Source: Pogostemon cablin
Taxonomy: Eukaryota; Streptophyta; Magnoliopsida; Lamiales; Lamiaceae
Direction of reading: 5' to 3'
Length of the DNA: 64,000 nt
Assembly (NCBI GenBank): GCA_023678885.1
Contig: CM042986.1
Coordinates: 1,054,001-1,118,000 of the forward strand
Below the pieces are notes generated by a model. The model was given only the letters and a program-made list of their open reading frames with translations, was not told the origin of the DNA and did no database searches. Made by a program: the position numbers and the translations under genes. The stretch's first letter is position 1, and every line of letters starts with the position of its first letter. Shown one piece after another: positions 1-10,355 of this stretch.

Positions 1-172
1 AATTTGTAAATATTGTTATCATATTCTTGTTAATTGATAGTTATCAATTTTACTTGAATAGTATGAAAAAGAAAGATTTTTTTTCTTTATTTATCAATTA
101 ACATGATATTTCGTAATGTTAATGATTACTTTAATATTCAGACAAAAAAGTTACCACTCTTGCTATCGTGCG

Positions 173-1090
173 TGTTGTATATGTAGACCATGCATGCATG
201 CATACATGTGTGTATGTGTAATATATAACAAATAAGGATGTGGAAGATGGTGTTTGAGGTAGCAACAAGTTGAGTGAGTGAATAAGAACAACAAGCTGCA
301 TAGAGGAAGTAAACTGAAGTTGTGACAGTTGTGTCATGCATTAAGGTGTTGATTGATCAAGCTAGGCATAAGTGGTGGTTAGATAATTGTAGCTGTTAGT
401 GACAGTTAGAAGAAGTTGAAGGATCATGTGTAACCAACTATTAATTGATGGTTTACATGGATGATACATGCATGATGACAGTTGAGAGGGTGCAGGCTGT
501 ATACATGTGGTGTTGCTTCGGTTATCAGTCCATCATCAACACACCAGTTAGCTTGGCAAGGTTTTTCAGCTAGGTTCAAGAAGATGAGATACAGTATTGA
601 TGGTGGAGATTCAACATAAGCAACATAATATGATCAACATGATGTTAAAACCGTAAGATCAAGAAGTGTACTGTTATTGAGAAGTTGAGTGGCATGGAAG
701 ACAGTTGTAACTGAACTCAAACTAATCACATGGAAGGAACTGTACTTGCTGGTGCGTACTAGTTTGCATCAGTGTGGTATAAAAGGGAGTATACATGCAC
801 ATCAGAAGAGAAGAGTTGATCATCATCATCATCTAAGCTAGTTCATCAAATTAGGGTTTCTTAAGTAGTTTAGTTCATCATCATCTTCAAGTTGTAACCT
901 GTTTTATCATATAGTGATTGCTCTCCTTAAGAAAGTGGATGTAGATCAACAAGATCGAACCACTATAATCCTCGTCTTCTGTCTTCGTTTTAGTTTTGTT
1001 TTCTATTTTGATTGAATCAATACACAACTTGAGAGAGTAGGGTAGAGTGTGAGCAATCTTTGGTGATCAAATTTGCATACATTCATAAGA
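173..1090 (+). repeat. 5' LTR of the copia element
   Basis: Starts TGTTG and matches 5250-6164 along its whole length. The end is fixed by comparing the two copies: they share sequence up to ATAAGA and then diverge into the primer binding site here and into host DNA at the other copy. The 3' terminal dinucleotide is therefore GA and not the usual CA. A TATAAAA box at 778-784 is probably the core of the LTR promoter. Confidence 0.93.
778..784 (+). promoter_or_regulatory. TATA box in the 5' LTR
   Basis: TATAAAA lies about 310 bp before the LTR end. The same motif sits at the matching place in the 3' LTR. It is the best candidate for the retrotransposon's core promoter; no transcript evidence is available. 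Confidence 0.55.
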
Positions 1091-1092
1091 AT

Positions 1093-1110
1093 TGGCGCCG
1101 TCTGTGGGAA
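1093..1110 (+). other. Primer binding site (tRNA-Asp-like)
   Basis: Two bases after the 5' LTR the sequence TGGCGCCGT begins. Its first nine bases are complementary to the 3' end (with CCA) of the nuclear tRNA-Asp encoded at 54005-54076. Pairing then breaks down, so the primer assignment is tentative. Many plant copia elements use initiator tRNA-Met; this one does not show that motif. Confidence 0.6.
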
Positions 1111-1142
1111 GCCAAGAAGAAGAAGATTCAGTTGAAAAGAAG

Positions 1143-2064
1143 ATCAAATAGTTACTACAAAGTTTGATATTGAAAAGTTCACAGAGAAGGCAGACTTCAG
1201 TCTGTGGAGGATGAAGATGGAGGCCATCTTGGTTCAACAAGGTTTATCAGAAGCTATCAAACCATTACCTGAAGGTCAGGCTGCAGGAGTTGATGCTGCT
1301 GTCCTTGCAGCAGATCAAGATCAACAAACCAAGGCCAGAAGTACTCTCATCTTGTGCCTTGGAGATAAGACTCTGAGAGAGATCTCAAAGGAAGCTACAG
1401 CAAGAGGAGTTTGAAGAAATTGGAGGAGTTGTACATGGTTAAAAGTTTGGCCAACCGTTTGTACATGAAGCAGAAACTGTACTCCTTCAAGGTATCAAAA
1501 GATAAGTCAATAATTGGTCAATTAGATGAGTTTAACAAGATCATTGATGATCTAGAAAATATTGATGTGGCTCTGTAAACTGAAGACAAGGCTGTCATCC
1601 TCATGTCAGCACTTCCAAAGTCCTTTGAAGGTTTAAGAGATACACTTTTGTTTCCTAATGCTGAATCTATTTCCCTTGAGCAAGTATTGTTGGCAGTTAA
1701 GGCAAAAGTGATTCACAAGAATCCAGAACAACAAGCAACTGCAGAAGGTTTGACAGTGAAGAAACAGAACCAGTGGAGCAAGAATAACAAGAATAATAAG
1801 AGCAATGTTGATAAGATGAAGCTAGAAAAGAACTATAGTGCACCAGCAGATGAAGAAGAAAACAAGAATTGCTTCCACTGCAATAAGCCTGGACATTACA
1901 ATAAACAATGTTTCAAATGGAAAGCAATGGTGCCAAAGAAGATAGCTGAAAAGGGAGGAAATAAGAGGCCTCATGCAAATCAGGTAACAACAACTCAAGT
2001 TGGTACAGATTCTGATTTCATTGAAGCAATGTCAGTGTGTTCTAGTTCAGTATCAGAAGAATGA
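1143..2064 (+). pseudogene. Copia gag remnant
   Basis: The first part (from about 1163, reading KFDIEKF, then MKMEAILVQQGL at 1211) is the usual N-terminal region of copia gag. It is stopped at 1412-1414. The reading frame 1603-2064 carries a CCHC zinc knuckle, C-F-H-C then GHYNKQC, spaced C-x2-C-x4-H-x4-C, coded near 1870-1911. It ends at a TGA at 2062-2064, immediately before the protease region. Gag would form the virus-like particle and bind RNA. The internal stop and shifted frames make this copy defective. Confidence 0.85.
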
Positions 2065-2067
2065 GTT

Positions 2068-5000
2068 ATGGATTCTGGATGTACATTTCATATGACTTCT
2101 AGGAAATATTGGTTTACTGAATTAAGACCACAAGATGAAGGATCAGTAATGTTAGGTAATGATCATACCTGTAAGATTGTAGGAATTGGTTCTGTCAAAC
2201 TTAAAATGTTTGATGGGAAAATCAGGATGTTGAAGAATGTTAGATATGTACCAAGCTTAAGGAGAAATCTAATATCTCTTGGAATGTTAGTTTCTCAAGG
2301 TTATGAGTGTCATTTGAAGGGAGATACGCTTACTGTCATAAAAGGAAAGTTAGTAGTTGTTAAAGGGTTCAAGAGGTCTGACCTGTACTTCTTGGATGGT
2401 TATGTGGTGACTGGACAGATTAATGCAACTAAGGATGAGAGTAGTGTTAATGTTTGGCATGGGAGACTTGGTCATATAAGTGAAAGAGGCTTGCAAGAAC
2501 TTGCAATACAGAAGCTGCTTGAGATCAGTTCAACTTGTAAGTTATATCAGTATGAAGCTTGTATATTAGGCAAGTCAAAGAGGTTGAAATTTGGTGCAGC
2601 TGAGCATAATACCAAAGCAAGGTTGGAATATGTTCATTCTGATCTTTGGGGACCTTCCAAGACCTCAACAATAGGAGGTGGGAAATACTTCATATCATTC
2701 ATTGATGATTATTCAAGAAAGGTATGGATTAAAATTTTGAAGACAAAGGATGAAACATTATCAGCTTTTAAAGTGTGGTTGACAGAAGTAGAACTGCAAA
2801 CTGGAAACAAGGTTAAGTGCTTAAGAACAGACAATGGACTTGAGTTTGTATCACATGAATTCAATAAATTTTGTCAAGAGAAAGGTATTAAGAGGCACAA
2901 GACAGTACCAGGTACTCCACAGCAAAATGGAGTGGCTGAAAGAATGAATCAGACACTTCTTGCAAGAGTTAGGTGTATGATGAGTAGTGGAGGTTTCTCA
3001 AAAGGTTTTTGGGGTGAGTTAGTATCTACTGCAGCTTATTTGATTAATCTGTCACTATGCACAACACTTAAGTTTAAACCACCTGAACAAGTGTGGTCTG
3101 GAAGGGTATCAGATTATAGTCATTTGAGAATTATAGGTCGTCTGGTGTATTCACATCAGAAGCAAGACAAGTTAGATCCTAGAGCTGTTAAGTGTGTGTT
3201 AGTAGGCTATCCTAAAGAGGTAAAAGGGTACAGACTATGGTGTTATGAGAATAACAAGTTTATTGTTAGTAGGGATGTAACATTCAATGAAAATAAGATG
3301 CCTTTGTTGGAGAGAGGTGCTGATAAGGTCATAACTACTGATAATCGTGAGTTTGAGGTGGAGCATGATGACAGAACAATAGTACAGCAGGGTCAAGATC
3401 AAAGAGATGATAATGTACATGAGGAAGTTGCTGCTGAGGAGATGTCTGAGTCATCTGATTCAAATGAAATAAGAACTCTTAGCAGCTATCAACTGGTTAG
3501 GGATAGGTTGAGAAGACAGATCAAAACACCTATAAGATATATAGAGGCAGACACAGTATCATATGCACTGTATGTAGCATCAGACATTGATGTCTATGAA
3601 CCTAGGACATACTCAGAAGCAGTATCAGGTAAAGAGAGCATGCCGTGGTTGGATGCTATGGAAGAAGAGTTGCAATCATTAAAGAGGAATAACTCTTGGA
3701 TGATTGTTGACAAACCTGCTAATCAGAAGCTTGTAGGTTGTAAGTAGATATATAAGAAGAAACCAGTCACAAGTAAGGAAGGAGGAATAAGATATAAGGC
3801 AAGACTTGTAGCAAGAGGTTTTCACAGCAAGAGGGTGCAGATTATAATGAAATTTTCTCACCAATAGTCAAACACTGCTCAATAAGGATTTTACTATCAA
3901 TAGTTACTCAGTTGGATTTGGAATTTCATCAGATGGATGTAACAACAGCTTTCTTGCATGGAAATTTAGAAGAGAAGATTTACATGAAGATTCCTGAAGG
4001 TGTTAGTTTAAAAGGAGCAGACTCAAAGACTTGTTTATTGCTTAAATCACTATATGGTCTGAAGCAAAGTCCAAGACAGTGGTATCTCAGGTTTGATGAT
4101 TACATTACTTCAAATGGTTTTGTCAGGAGCATGTATGATAGCTGTGTGTACAAAAGATGTGATAAGGGAAGATATACTTATCTACTACTTTATGTGGATG
4201 ATATATTAATAGCTTGCAAGGATATGATATGAATCAATTCAGTAAAGGATACTTTGAGAAAGGAGTTTGACATGAAAGATCTAGGTGAGTCTAGAATGAT
4301 ACTCGATATGCAGATTGAGAGGGACAGATCAGCTGGTCTACTGAGGTTGTTCAAGAGTCATACTTGGATAAAGTTCTAAAAAGGTATAATATGAATCTTT
4401 GTAAGAGTGCATCAGTACCAGTTAAGCAAGGATTAAGTCTGTCATCTCTTCAAGGTCCACAAACAGATAAGTAAAGGTTTGAAGTGAGCAAAATACCATA
4501 TGCAAGTGCTGTTGGCAGTTTGATGTATGCTATGGTATGCTGTAGGCCTGACTTAGCTTATGTTATGAGTGTGATCAGTAGGTTTATGAGTAATCCTGGT
4601 CTTGTTCATTGGGATGCAGTGAAGTGGGCACTGAGATATGTTAGAGGTACTATATCAGTTGGATTGAAGTTTCAGAAACAAGATATTTGGGACAAGGCTG
4701 TTGTTGGTTATGTGGATGCAGATTGTGCAGCCAATCTTGATACAAGAAAATCAATGACAGGTTATGTGTTCAATTTATTTTGTACAACAATAAGTTGGAA
4801 GGCTACACATCAACACATAGTAGCATTGTCCACCCTGAAGCTGTGTTTGTTGCTCTTACAGAAGCAATAAAAGAAGGTGTTTGGTTAATTGGTATTTTGA
4901 GAGAATTTGGAGTTCAGCAGGATATTATTGAAGTGTATTGTGATAATCAAAGTGCTGTACATCTCTCAAAGCATCAAAGATATCATGAGAGGACTAAACA

Positions 5001-5157
5001 CATTGATGTGAGACTTTACTTCATAAGAGACATGATAGAGGAGAAGCTAGTTGTTGTTAAGAAGATTAAGACAGCAGATAATCCTGCTGATGCATTTACT
5101 AAGGCTCTACCTGTTCAGAAGTTTGAATTGTGTAACAGTCTTATTGGTCTTCACTGA
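2068..5157 (+). pseudogene. Copia pol remnant (protease, integrase, RT, RNase H)
   Basis: 2068-3747 begins with the aspartic protease signature DSGCTFHM. It then shows the pre-integrase motif (WHGRLGH) and the integrase core: HSDLWGP, then FIDDYSR, then RTDNGLEF, then TPQQNGVAER. 3912-4232 is reverse transcriptase with MDVTTAFLHG, SLYGLKQSPRQW and the catalytic YVDD. 4484-5157 is RNase H: VGYVDADCA, then VYCDNQSA, then ERTKHIDV, then NPADAFTK, in two overlapping frames. Stops at 3745-3747 and 4230-4232, plus at least one frameshift around 4800-4870, split the polyprotein. It ends with its own stop about 90 bp before the 3' LTR. Confidence 0.92.
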
Positions 5158-5237
5158 AGGGAAGAAAGGAAGGTGTGCTGCAGCCTGTAATTGCAGCAAG
5201 GTGGAGAGCTTTGATTACTTATGATGATGTATGGTCT

Positions 5238-5249
5238 AAGGTGGAGATT
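5238..5249 (+). other. Polypurine tract
   Basis: The purine-rich run AAGGTGGAGATT directly abuts the TG of the 3' LTR. This is the expected place for the plus-strand primer of a copia element. Confidence 0.75.
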
Positions 5250-6164
5250 TGTTGTATATGTAGACCACGCATGCATGCATACATGTGTGTATGTGTAATA
5301 TATAACAAATAAGGATGTGGAAGATGGTGTTTGAGGTAGCAGCTAGTTGAGTGAGTGAGTAAGAACAACAAGCTGCATAGAGGAAGTAAACTGAAGCTGT
5401 GACAGTTGTGTCATGCATTAAGGTGTTGATTGATCAAGCTAGGCATAAGTGGTGGTTAGATAATTGTAGCTGTTAGTGACAGTTAGAAGAAGTTGAAGGA
5501 TCAGGTGTAACCAACTGTTAACTGATGGTTTAATGGATGATACATGCATGATGACAATTGAGGGGGTGCAGACTGTATACATGTGGTGTTGCTTTGGTTA
5601 TCAGTCCATCATCAACACACCAGTTAACTTGGCAAGGTTTTTCAGCTAGGTTCAAGAAGATGAGATACAGTATTGATGGTGGAGATTCAACATAAGCAAC
5701 CTAATGTGATCAACATGATGTTAAAACCGTAAGATCAAGAAGTGTGCTGTTATTGAGAAGTTGAGTGGCATGGAAGACAGTTGTAACTGAACTCAAGCTA
5801 ATCACATGGTAGGAACTGTACTTGCTGGTGCGTACTAGTTTGCATCAGTGTGGTATAAAAGGGAGTATACCATGCACAGCAGAAGAGAAGAGTTGATCAT
5901 CATCATCATCTAAGCTAGTTCATCAAATTAAGGTTTCTTAAGTAGTTTAGTTCATCATCATCTTCAAGTTGTAACCTGTTTATCATATAGTGATTGCTCT
6001 CCTTAAGAAAGTGGATGTAGATCAACAAGATCGAACCACTATAATCCTCGTCTTCTGTCTTCGTTTAGTTTGTTTTCTATTTTGATTGAATCAATACACA
6101 ACTTGAGAGAGTAGGGTAGAGTGTGAGCAATCTTTGGTGATCAAGTTTGCATACATTCATAAGA
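5250..6164 (+). repeat. 3' LTR of the copia element
   Basis: Same sequence as 173-1090 with scattered substitutions and one- to three-base indels. It is followed at once by the target duplication gtgcg. The LTR is 915 bp against 918 bp for the 5' copy. Confidence 0.93.
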
Positions 6165-6169
6165 GTGCG

Positions 6170-6507
6170 TTTTCAAGATCCCAAAAATGAAAGTGGGTAA
6201 AGCTCGCTAAGCAATAATTGGGCCATCATTAGATAAATTAATGGGCCTTATTGAAGCCAACTAACTTCTTAGGAAAATGAAATGGAACTCGATTTTTTTA
6301 TTTCAAAAAACAATTGAAATCCATCTCTTTTTACCAAAAACAAACACCCCTAATTGAAAATAACTTGAAAAAATTTCATGAGTGGAATATAATACTATTA
6401 ATTCCTTGATACCAATAAGCAAATCTCACACAAAATACACATTCATACACTACAATCATCTGATACTCACTATACAACAGTTGGCATACATTAGTTATAA
6501 CAACAAT
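6170..6507. other. Spacer, 3' flank of NPF gene
   Basis: No coding signal. It probably holds the 3' UTR and polyadenylation region of the minus-strand NPF gene, directly next to the retrotransposon insertion. Confidence 0.5.
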
Positions 6508-9136
6508 TTAAGCCAATGATCCCACTGAATCACCTTCACAACAATGCACAACAGCCACTGTTGCCTTTCTAACATTCTTGTAAGAGTATCTTCTTGCAAC
6601 CACTGCATACACAATCAGATTCACCGCAGTAATTCCAGCCAACAGCCAGTAAAAATAGTCGAGTCGACTGCTGTTCAAGTCCTTCCCAATCCAACTCCTC
6701 CCATCCTTATCCGTCACACGATCCACACAAGTTATAAGAAGACTACTCAAGAAATTTGCAGCTCCAATCACACTAAGATACAATGCTATGCCCAAACTTC
6801 TCATCGAATCGGGCACTTGATCGTAGAAATACTCTTGTAATCCGACGAGGGCGAACCCATCAGCCACACCGATGATGAAAAACTGCGGTGCTAGCCAGAA
6901 AACACTCATGGAAAGTGATCCTTGAGATGAATTTTGGTTCACTTGATTGAGTCTTTTTCTTTCGACTAAAGCGGCTATTACCATGGTTAGGACTGAGAAA
7001 CACATTCCTATTCCGATTCTTGGGAGGATATTGATGCCTCTTTCGTTGCTCCTTATTGTTCTCATCAATGGGACGAGGAGCTTGTCGTATATTATTACAC
7101 AAACTATCATACCTATGGCGGCTATTGCGTATGTTGAGGCTGGAGGGATCTCAAAACTAGGAGAGATTCTACGATCAAGAGTTGTGCTTTGTTTGATGAA
7201 GAATGTGGAGCCTTGTGCTACGCAGATACCAAATGGCAGAGTTGTTAACCAAATCGGAATCATGTTTATGATGAGCTTCATTTCTTCGACTCTGGTTACC
7301 GTTGCAAGCCGCCACGGATTATGTTTCTCCATTGAGGATTGCCCCTCTTCAAGAATCGCAGCTTTATCAAGAAACCTACAAAAAGATTGCAAGAAAAGTA
7401 AGTTAATGCAGCTTATAACTTGAGATTGCAAGAAACGCAGGGTCCTCTGGTAGGCCATGACTCTGATACTATGTTAAATAATCAACTCGTTTAAAAACTT
7501 AAGCTAATAGAGATGAGAATCGTTTAATATTTAATCAGGTCCTTTGCTAGGCCATGACTCTGATAACACATTAAATAGATAATCACTCAATCTAAAAGTT
7601 TAAGGTAACAGAGAGGAGGATCGTTTAATTAATATTTAATCAGATCACTCTAACACGCAAGTTAATGTAACTTACTTGAGATTATCAGTGTGGAAAAGAA
7701 GCCTCCCCTGATTGTTGTCTGATTTTGGAACCTCGTAGAGATGATCAGGGTGAGATGGATGAGGAAGGTTTCTCTTAGCAATGGCAGCCACAAGAACCTG
7801 CAACAATGGAGTAAAGGGGCTTCCAGAGGGTTTTCGAAAACGGTACGAGGATCTTCCCATGCAGAAGATGAGAATGGTTGAGGCCATGACTGCTGTAAGA
7901 ATGACATCAGCAGCAGCCCAGCTGAAATGGTCCTGCACGTAGACAATCACCGTCACTCCAATCAGAAGGCCCGCACAAAGGCCCGAATTCCACCAATTGA
8001 AAAACGACATCTTGCTCTGTCGTTCCTTGGTATGATCATCGTCAAATTGGTCGGCTCCAAAGCTCTCCAGAGATGGCTTATGGCCACCGGTGCCAACTGA
8101 GATCAAGTATATTGCCAGAAAGAAGAATATCTCGTGGATCTTTCGTGGATCCGGGCAGACCCGGGTGGTGCAGGGTTTTAAACCCGGGACTACTCGGGAC
8201 ATTGTCAGCAGAATCAACCCCTGTTTTTGAATGTATCAATTACAACATTCTTGATTTTAAACATAATTATGAGATGAATTGAATGGATGGATTATTACCA
8301 GAAGATAAACGACGGATGATGCAAGAACAGTGTAGAATCTACCGAGGTAAGCATCGGCTAAGAATCCACCAAATAGGGGCATCAAAGTGGTTACACCCGA
8401 CCAATAGTTAACACTCTTGACGGCTGTTTTAAGGTCGTAATGAAGTACTTTTGTGAGGTATATGATCAAACTTGTTGCTAGTCCAAAGTAACTCAACCTC
8501 TCACTGAACTCGATTGCTGCAAAAAAAAAAAAAAATCAAACACGTGGAATTTAATTCTTGTTCATAAGATATACATGTAAAAAAAAAAAAAAGAGAGTGT
8601 ACAGAGCAACAAGAGTAAGAGTCAATTGTTGCCACCCCACAAGTCCCAATAATAAAAAAAAAAGTGTACAAAGCAACAAGAAAGTACACACAGAACAGTA
8701 ATGTTAAGGATCAAGGATTCAGTTCTCCGACGACCAAAGTACCGTTAGCTAACTGATCATGTCATCTAAAAGTTTAAGCTTTTAGAGAAAAAAAAATTAT
8801 TTAATATTTGACCAGTACATTCTAACACATGTTCAAGAAATTGTACAAGTGGTGATTGTGCAGCAGCATTCTTAGCACTTAATGGTCTGATAAACATCAC
8901 AAAATTTCATGTTTGTTTGCAAAGATTATCACTAAGAATGATGTCTAAATCATATGGTGATGGATAATATATGAAGTGATGCTTTTCAGACACATACCTA
9001 GGATGAAAAGGGAAGCCTTCCATGCTCCGGTGGAAGCCCGGAGAGGAAGCCTTCCTTTATGATCAACAGAGGAATCATACACCCATTTATCATCAACACG
9101 CTTTGACTCTTGTTTACTCCTTTGCTCAATCTCCAT
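6508..9136 (-). CDS. NRT1/PTR family (NPF) transporter, NPF5-like, 4 exons
   Basis: Proton-coupled plasma- or vacuolar-membrane transporter of the major facilitator superfamily; the family moves nitrate, peptides or hormones, and the substrate cannot be told here. Four exons in transcript order: 9136-8998, 8516-8299, 8220-7676, 7375-6508. All introns are GT..AG and the phases join exactly, giving 1770 nt and 589 residues, a normal NPF length. Visible motifs: proton-coupling ExxER (E49-E52-R53) in the first helix, YWSGVTTLMPLFGGF, SVGTGGHKPSLESFGADQFD, SFFNWW, and FLDKAAI formed across the exon 3/4 junction at about 302-308. I chose the ATG at 9134-9136 because the upstream in-frame ATG (9161-9163) is followed by a poly-lysine stretch from an A-run. 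The wording of the motifs is closest to what I recall of NPF5.6/NPF5.7; that subgroup call is from memory. Confidence 0.93.
7447..7648. repeat. Two tandem copies of a ~100-bp repeat in NPF intron 3
   Basis: Each copy contains GGCCATGACTCTGATA, then TTAAATA, then AGAATCGTTTAATATTTAATCAG or a close variant. The copies run about 7447-7542 and 7543-7648. A third, weaker relative lies in intron 1 at about 8745-8832. This looks like a dispersed intron-dwelling repeat that was duplicated in place. Confidence 0.7.
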
Positions 9137-10070
9137 TTTTTTTTTTTTGGGTCTGCTAAACAAGTTGATAGTAGATAATGCAGAATAAAGAAAGTTTGTT
9201 TTCTGTGTCTAAAGATAGATAATTGGGGTGGTTGTTTGTTGGCAGTTTGGTTGGTTCTTATATATAGGCAAGAATCCTACTGTCTTAAGCTAAAAGCCGT
9301 TGAATTTTTCCACAAAAGATAGACACTTAAAATAATTGCTGTGGTAAAAAAACATTCGTTGTCAATGATTGTAATTGAAGGAAATAAAGATTTGATACCT
9401 TCCACTTAATATATTTTTTTGGCCCTATTAAAGGGAATAGTATACATTCTTTGGTTTCATCTATCTTTTTTCTTGTCGAATAAAGTGTGTTTTGTTCAGG
9501 ACTAAGCTATACTATAGCTATGATTTCAACATTTATGCTTCTTTATGAAATCTACTCATGTGGGCTTGTTAAGAAAAAAAAATGACAGTATTTCATCTCA
9601 AATTTTAAAAAATGTGAAAATAATTAATTAAGTTATGACTAATTATTATAAAAAGAACTAATTCATTTTCTTGTTATATTTTAGTAAGTGTCCCGTGTTT
9701 TAAATTATTGGAAGAGTGATACGTGTAAAAAAAATAAATTCTAGTGAATAACGTTCTGAATTTTTCACTTTTTTCATTCACACATGGAATATGGTATTAT
9801 CAAAATGTAATGAAAGTGGCATTAAAATTGGGTTTATTAATAATGTTAAATCTTGACTAATGTCTTGACAATCCTGATTAATTCATTGGTCTAACCCAAC
9901 ATGCTGTGTCTGTATATAATAATCCAATGGAAATGATAACTACAGAGAAAAGATAAAATGACATGTATAGGTCAAATCTCGATTAAAGTAGTATATTTTA
10001 AGTTCTATATGTATTATTGCTTTGTTTTCTCTATCTCTACTTGTATTTAAAATATTCTATTAGTTTAGTA
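9137..10070. promoter_or_regulatory. NPF upstream region
   Basis: A-T rich sequence upstream of the NPF start. A TATATATA stretch near 9258-9265 (about 125 bp before the ATG on the minus strand) is a possible core promoter. I see no other clear element. Confidence 0.35.
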
Positions 10071-10355
10071 CTCCTCCGTTCCGGGAATATATTCGCGTAT
10101 TCTCTGACACAGAGTTTAAGAAAAATAACTTTTTAGTGATGTATGTAAGAAAGAGAAGGGGTATTTTGAGTAATTGAGTAGAATAAAGATATAATTGACT
10201 TTGACTAGATTGTGTGAAAAAGGAGGTGACATTTTTGGAATATTGTATTATTGCAAGGTTATTAATATTGTGTATTGTTTCCATTTTTAGGGGGTGAATG
10301 TATTCTTGAGACGGACCAAAATGTAAATGCGAATGTATTCTTGGGACGGAGGGAG
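10071..10355. mobile_element. Stowaway-like MITE
   Basis: The left end CTCCTCCGTTCCGGGAATA and the reverse complement of the right end, CTCCCTCCGTCCCAAGAATA, are matching terminal inverted repeats of about 27 bp. They are the classic CTCCCTCCGT ends of Tc1/mariner-type Stowaway MITEs. TA precedes the left end (10069-10070); the right TA is not preserved. There is no coding capacity in the 285 bp. Confidence 0.85.

Larger units (their letters stand above)
168..6169 (+). mobile_element. Ty1/copia LTR retrotransposon, complete but defective
   Basis: Two near-identical LTRs (173-1090 and 5250-6164) enclose gag-pol remnants. The element is flanked by a perfect 5-bp target duplication, gtgcg, at 168-172 and 6165-6169. 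Domain order is gag zinc knuckle, protease, integrase, reverse transcriptase, RNase H, which is the copia order. A primer binding site follows the 5' LTR and a purine-rich tract precedes the 3' LTR. The coding part has in-frame stops (near 1412, 2062, 3745 and 4230) and frameshifts, so the copy is unlikely to encode a working polyprotein. The LTRs differ by scattered substitutions and small indels, which implies a fairly recent insertion. Seen directly: ends, duplication, motifs. Inferred: non-autonomy. Confidence 0.96.

Noticed and set aside
138..341. Reading frames on the minus strand at 131-341 and 5236-5418
   Set aside because: They are the same frame in both LTRs, with no domain and biased composition; LTR sequence, not genes.
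6544..7423. Plus-strand frames of 98 and 158 residues
   Set aside because: Antisense shadows of NPF exon 4, which has the correct motifs and splice sites.
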